Assembly: GCA_016758965.1 (NCBI GenBank)
Contig: JAEPRB010000067.1
Coordinates: 62,001 to 126,000 of the forward strand
Length of the DNA stretch: 64,000 bases
Reading direction: 5' to 3'
Source: Circinella minor
Taxonomy: Eukaryota; Mucoromycota; Mucoromycetes; Mucorales; Lichtheimiaceae
Part shown: positions 59,104 through 64,000 of the stretch, in pieces
Layout: each line of letters starts with the position of its first letter
Numbering within the stretch: position 1 is the first letter of the stretch
Notes under the pieces: model-generated
Told to the model about the DNA's origin: nothing
Database searches by the model: none
What the model saw: the letters and a program-made list of their open reading frames with translations, nothing else
Program-made: the position numbers and the translations under genes

Positions 59104-61938
59104 TGTAATTTCCTTTCTTCCTTTATATTGTATACATCCCACTCCTGTTATTATATTCCCTTCTTGCATATTTTCGTTTTATTTTCAATATTATTTTTTT
59201 AGTATATACCTTTTCAATAGGTTTAGATTTTTTCTTAATATAGAGTCTATATATGTAAAACACTTATCTTTTTTCTTTCTTTCCCTCAACCATACAGTCT
59301 CTTTATATACACATTCCTACCATCATTAAATACTATAGCACGCACCACACAACATTATAACTATGATAGAATTTACCCTTTCATGCACACAACTCAATCA
59401 CTTTTCATCTTTCTGCACATCCTTTCGTTTAATCTCTTTTACATTTATCTCATGTTTTTCTATTTCATTATTATTATATTTATAAAAAAAAGTTTAATCG
59501 CTTGGGCTAGATTGCGACATTTTTTCCTTTTATTTCTTGACTTGTTATTCTTTGATATTATTATAATACGTCATTTCTACTTTAAATATGATCGAACAGC
59601 TGTCATATTATTTACAAAAAGTGGGGTCTGCCCTGACATCTCTCCAGCAATTTTGGGTAAAAAATGTGACACGGTGTGCATTCAATTACAAAGTTATTCT
59701 AGACTTATTAGTAAAAAATTACTTATAAGGATTCCTTCATGATCGGATTCTTTATTTTTTTACTTTCGGGGAAAGCGCGGAGGTCAAGTCAAAAGAGATA
59801 GATTTATAATAGGTTCGATCGCCTAATATAATTATTATGATTATTATTTGGAAGCTATTCCTTAAACAGGACCCGAAAACAAGGATGACGGCTACAAAAA
59901 TATTTGTGTCAAAAGTCATCACGTAATTATCAATTTCCTGGCTATAATTACTTCATCAAGAAAAAAATTCTTACAGAATAGGGATAATAATATATTGAAA
60001 TCTCAAAATTAAAACATTCAAGCTTTTTTTCCCAAGGCTAATCTTCTGTAGTAATAAGATCGATGTTAAATTTCAAAGCTGAATATCAAAAATAAACGTT
60101 TAACATAATTATCTTGAATAACAATCAGCTCCATTATTTGATTATATTGATCCATTTTTAGCAAGAGATATGGTTGTATCAACAGATTTAAACAAGTGAA
60201 ATCAAACTATTGCGGATTGCTCATGTAAAGGGTGATATACACTGACATGTGTTTTTTATGATAAAAATATACTATCTTTAAATAAATATCTAGCTTTATG
60301 TAATGAAGTGTTTGTCTGAAAGCTATTATAATATTGTCATATTACGTGAATGTAATATATAAGTTTCATGGCGTCAGTTGATAGATATTATTATAATGAT
60401 CAAACGATGAATACCGGTACTTCTACATGGTAATATTTTTACTAGAGGGAGTATGAAAAACAATTAAATCAGTGACGTACTTGTTCTACAATTGCTCTAT
60501 GTGGAAAAAAATGGTCGGTTTATTTTGTAAAGCGTCAATTGATTACAACGTATTAGCTTTAATATACGTAACGAAAACAACATAGCACAGTTCACTGTAT
60601 TGTAAAAAAGCAGGGCCAACTTTTGAAATTCATTCCGTTATTAAAACAACCAAAGGGCGATGATAGAATTGTGGTAGATTCCTGTAGTAATTTTAAGATA
60701 AAAATAAAATGAGAAATAAAGTAAATATATGATACGTTTTACTAGTTCTAACCCCACGCCATGTGTTATTACTATTGTGACTAGAACTATTATAAGAAAA
60801 AAATATAAATCAACACAAGTGAATACGTGACATCCGAGAATTTTATTTTTTATCAATTACAAAACGATTCAGCTATTTTAAAACATTTGATCATGTTTTT
60901 ACTTTCTTTCAATGCATATCTTGTACTACACTATAGCGTGCTGTTAAAAAATCTTACAATGGACGGTTGTGCAAAATCATACCACCGGTTACATAAACAT
61001 TATGATTTTTTTTCTTGTGGCCAAATTTTTTATAGTATGCTGAAGAAAGGGAATGGGCTGATCATTTATAAACCTACTAATTTTTTTTTCCTGAGAAGAA
61101 ACTGTGTACACCGAAAAGGACATTACTAAGTTTAGCATTAACAAAGAAACTATTGTTCAGATTACATGTGAACTATTTCATATTTCCGCACTCGTAGTAC
61201 AGTAAAAAGAGGCTGCAAACTTTATCACAGGGTTCCATTATTTTCTTCGCCTTTTCCAATTCTTATCTTTGATAAACTTATAAACCGTGGATTCTTACTT
61301 TTATTTTCTAATGTTTAATTCAGACTCAAAATATATATGCATGGGCACGTGGGCAATAAAAAAAGAGTAAATCGGGCTTAAAAAATGATGTACCTGTGAA
61401 TATATATATGAGGGTTTGCTTTATCTGTGTTCCTGTTGGAAAAGTATTCCGAGAGGGTTGGATTTAGAAAAGGGAGAGCAGTTGAACCTTTATTATACTG
61501 GCCATAAACTCTTGACTTTTTATTACCATACAACAGCTATAATTATATTACTAGAGTGATATAGTTGGTGATTGTTCTTTAGAAAAAAAAATCTCAGTTA
61601 TGATTAGCAATCTATCAAATTGTGTGCCTTGATTATTTTCTTTCTCAAGCGTTTTTTTTTTTTTTTAAAAAAAAGAGTCTTTAGTAGTTGGACGTGGCAA
61701 AAAAAAAGTACTCTTTTTTTGCATATGTATATTCGATTGATATGATAAGAGTGTATAAGTATGTATTTAGACATCCAACATAAAAATGATAGCCTATGTG
61801 TATTTATTATAAAGGAATAGATACTTTATGCATAGTAAAATCACTTACTCATCAAGTCCTTCTCCAGTAAAAAATAAGTTGTTCGTTAGCCATCACCCAA
61901 ACTATTACTCTTTATACATAGTGCATGCGTAGCCTCCT
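59104..61938. other. 2.8-kb gene-poor region
   Basis: Begins with the 3' UTR of the RGS-fusion gene (CT-rich near 59260-59480). The open frame 59383-59742 is Phe/Ile/Leu-rich and judged non-coding. The rest is AT-rich without supported genes. Confidence 0.5.
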
Positions 61939-62588
61939 TTACGATGATGCACATTCGTCGAGAGAGACAGAAGGATGACTCTTGGAAACCAAGTCAAGAA
62001 ACAGTTTCATAATTGCATTACGAACTGATTCATCTTGCGACGTCCAAGATCCAGGTACCATTTTGCTTGGGATCATCATCTTCATTCTAGAAATGGCTGT
62101 ATCGACATATTTGTTGATACTAGCTAATTTTTATTTGCTGCTCCTCAACACTCTTATTTGACAATGCCAAGATGACAGCCATAACATCAAGCTTCATCGA
62201 ATTTATGAATTTTTCTCTACTGTTGCGTGACTGCCGCTCGAAGTCTAACTGCAGTTCGTCAGCTTCGTCATCGCTTTGGCCTCTGTCTTGAACACTATTT
62301 GCTATGTCTGGTTGGCCTTGAAGTTCCATTAGTTGATTAGCAGTCTCCTGCAATCTACTAATGACCTGACTGATCGATATAATTTTGCTTTCTATTATAT
62401 CCAGTGTTGCAACAATAATGGATTCGCTAAAAGGCGACAGACTTGGTGCAGATTAATGATACATAATCTAGAAGCTGCTGGTTCATCATCCGTGTGAAAG
62501 GCACCAGTTGCTGATGGAGAGCATGGGTAGTAGTAGGCTGGGGATTAGGGATTTCACCAAGGTTAAGTTCTTGTTGATGATTGTTAGC
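61939..62588 (-). pseudogene. broken uncharacterised ORF divergent from the Tnp2-like element
   Basis: Minus-strand coding-like sequence in three frame segments. It starts (no ATG assigned) with NNHQQELNLGEIPNP and HALHQQLVPFTRMMNQQLL; shifts near 62455 to ISQVISRLQETANQLMELQG and SDDEADELQLDFERQSRNS; and shifts near 62128 to INKYVDTAISRMKMMIPSKM and ESVRNAIMKLFLDLV, ending at TAA. Helical, Gln/Glu-rich. Its position back to back with the transposase N-terminus suggests a second transposon-encoded protein, but it could be a host gene relic. No family recognised. Confidence 0.45.
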
Positions 62589-62828
62589 TCTAGCTATAGT
62601 GAGAAAATTAGTTTCTAAGCGAAAAAAAAGTCATGTTAGTAGTAAAAATTTGGAGACAAAGGTGTACTATAACCTTCAAACGTTATAACGCAGTGGGTGG
62701 CCGTATATCACATTGGCGGACCTCAAATACTTAAGAAAGAGTATTTTAAGAATTACTGCGTTTTACTAACTTTATTTATAACTATTATCACAAAGACACT
62801 ATAACTATTCTGATTTCTTCAATCTACA

Positions 62829-64000
62829 ATGCGTGTAAAGACAAAAAATTGTTTTTCGTGCGGTAAACCTATTTTTATTACGAAGCTGAAACAACATGAA
62901 GATAATAAATGTGAAAAGAATCCATACGCCGATCCTGACAATCCAGTTCCGTGAAAGAAACGACAAAGGAGAAGTACGTGAACCGTCAGTTTGCCAGGAC
63001 CGTCTGCGCCTACTAGTGTTTCGACCACTTCGTTCGATATGAATAATGATTCATTGAATTTAAGTATGAATGGGCCCATTGTGAGCCACAATGCTTCAAA
63101 TGTTGCAGACAGCATGTATGACTACTATGATGACGATTTTTTGTGGAAGAACGAATGGTAATATGTATAATATAGATGATGACAACAATACTATTCTTGA
63201 TGTTGATAGCTTTAGTATGACTTGTTTATTTCCAGGATCGTTAAGCAATGATCAGTCACAAGTACTCATGGGTGACAATAATGGCGAAAGTCTTTCTGTC
63301 CTGAATAATGACATGATAAATATTGACAACAATAACGATATGGAAGATAACGCTATTAACAACAACGAAAAAGGAATTTTTGAAGCACATTACGAGAGTC
63401 GACCTTCAGTTATGATGATGAATAATGATGGATAGCCTATCAAATGCAGTGCCTCTCCAATCAAAGAATTTAATGAACAGCTCAAGCGAAGCGTTGAGTA
63501 GTATCAAATTATCCAAGAAAAAAACATCGCTGGTGATGCATATGCACAGATCTTGATGTTTGTCAACGATTGCCTAACCAGCAAAAAAATAGGTAAGGAT
63601 ATAACGTGGGATCATAGCTATTATGTTTAATTTGTTGCTTATGATGGAGCTGTATAGCTGGAAAACCGATTCTGTCGAAACATATGGTGGAAACAAAAAT
63701 CACATAAATGTACCTTGTTAAGCCAGTTTATTATGATTATTGTCCAAAAGGCTACCGCTTATACACGGATTATATATCTGTTGCATGTTCATGTGGTCTA
63801 TAGCGGTACAGAACAAACAATTTGCTCAACTTGCAGGCTATATCACCAATGCTATACATTGGCTCGGCAATTAGCAGCATTAATTGCAAGTGATTCTAAG
63901 CGAGAGCACTTGATGACGTTATCGAATCGTGAAAGTGAAGAACCAGGAGTACGAGAAGTTTTTTTCGATGGTGATGTATACAAAAACCGAAGAAGTTTGT
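62829..64000 (+). mobile_element. decayed Tnp2-like element, N-terminal half (runs off the window)
   Basis: Begins at ATG 62829 with a small zinc-finger-like motif, CFSCGKPIFITKLKQHEDNKC (C-X2-C-X12-H-X4-C pattern). A stop or possible donor follows at 62952; then an acidic Asp/Asn/Ser-rich region (SFDMNNDSLNLSMNG) shifts frame near 63140 and continues as an open frame to 63435. Near 63730 a CPKG segment, and from about 63795 a second Cys pair with LARQLAALIASDSKREHLM then VREVFFDGDVYK, resemble the region preceding the Tnp2 catalytic core. Multiple stops and frameshifts make it non-functional. It appears to be the complementary N-terminal half of the same family as the remnant at 26085-28273. 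Confidence 0.5.

Noticed and set aside
59383..59742. A 119-codon hydrophobic open frame after the RGS-fusion gene.
   Set aside because: The Phe/Ile/Leu composition follows from T-rich 3' flanking DNA; no family resemblance.

Overview
This window is eukaryotic and most likely comes from an early-diverging fungus (Mucoromycota, probably Mucorales-like). The evidence is AT-rich DNA with long homopolymer T/A runs, genes split by many short introns (mostly about 70-150 nt, GT...AG), fungal-type proteins (SFC1 carrier, YME2, Chs4/Skt5-like Sel1 protein, FRE-type reductase, PXA-domain protein, Hub1) and decayed Tnp2-like (CACTA-type) transposase fragments. The taxon is an inference; no rDNA or organelle marker is present. 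No tRNA, rRNA or CRISPR was recognised. Gene models were built by hand: each intron was placed at GT/AG so that the codon phase closes across the junction, and most were checked against conserved family motifs.

Layout. 0-9.8 kb: a Pol5/MYBBP1A gene (5' end outside the window), an NRAMP metal transporter containing a 10-nt microexon, and a convergent TTLL12-like gene. 9.8-14.8 kb: gene-poor, with a LINE-like 3' end and repeats. 14.8-19.5 kb: a mucin-like membrane protein and endonuclease III (NTH1). 19.5-23.2 kb: repeats and a broken unknown gene. 23.2-24.6 kb: a PHOSPHO-type HAD phosphatase. 24.6-30.3 kb: a decayed Tnp2-like transposase. 30.3-47.3 kb: a gene-dense block with the SFC1 carrier, YME2, a Chs4-like Sel1 protein, a ferric reductase, a PXA protein, a divergent protein kinase and a small DUF962 protein that only appears after splicing. 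47.3-51.6 kb: no supported gene. 51.6-52.4 kb: an RS-domain/Hub1 fusion. 52.4-56.1 kb: gene-poor. 56.1-59.1 kb: an RGS domain fused to an FSP1/AIFM2-like flavoprotein. 59.1-64 kb: gene-poor, ending in the N-terminal half of another Tnp2-like element beside a broken divergent ORF.

The genes are individually transcribed; there is no operon logic. Several act in mitochondria (SFC1, YME2) or at membranes and the cell wall (NRAMP, FRE, Chs4-like, mucin-like). The most unusual items are the two domain fusions, RGS+FSP1-like and RS+Hub1. The Hub1 gene also has a last intron that is a multiple of three and free of stops, so it could be retained in frame.
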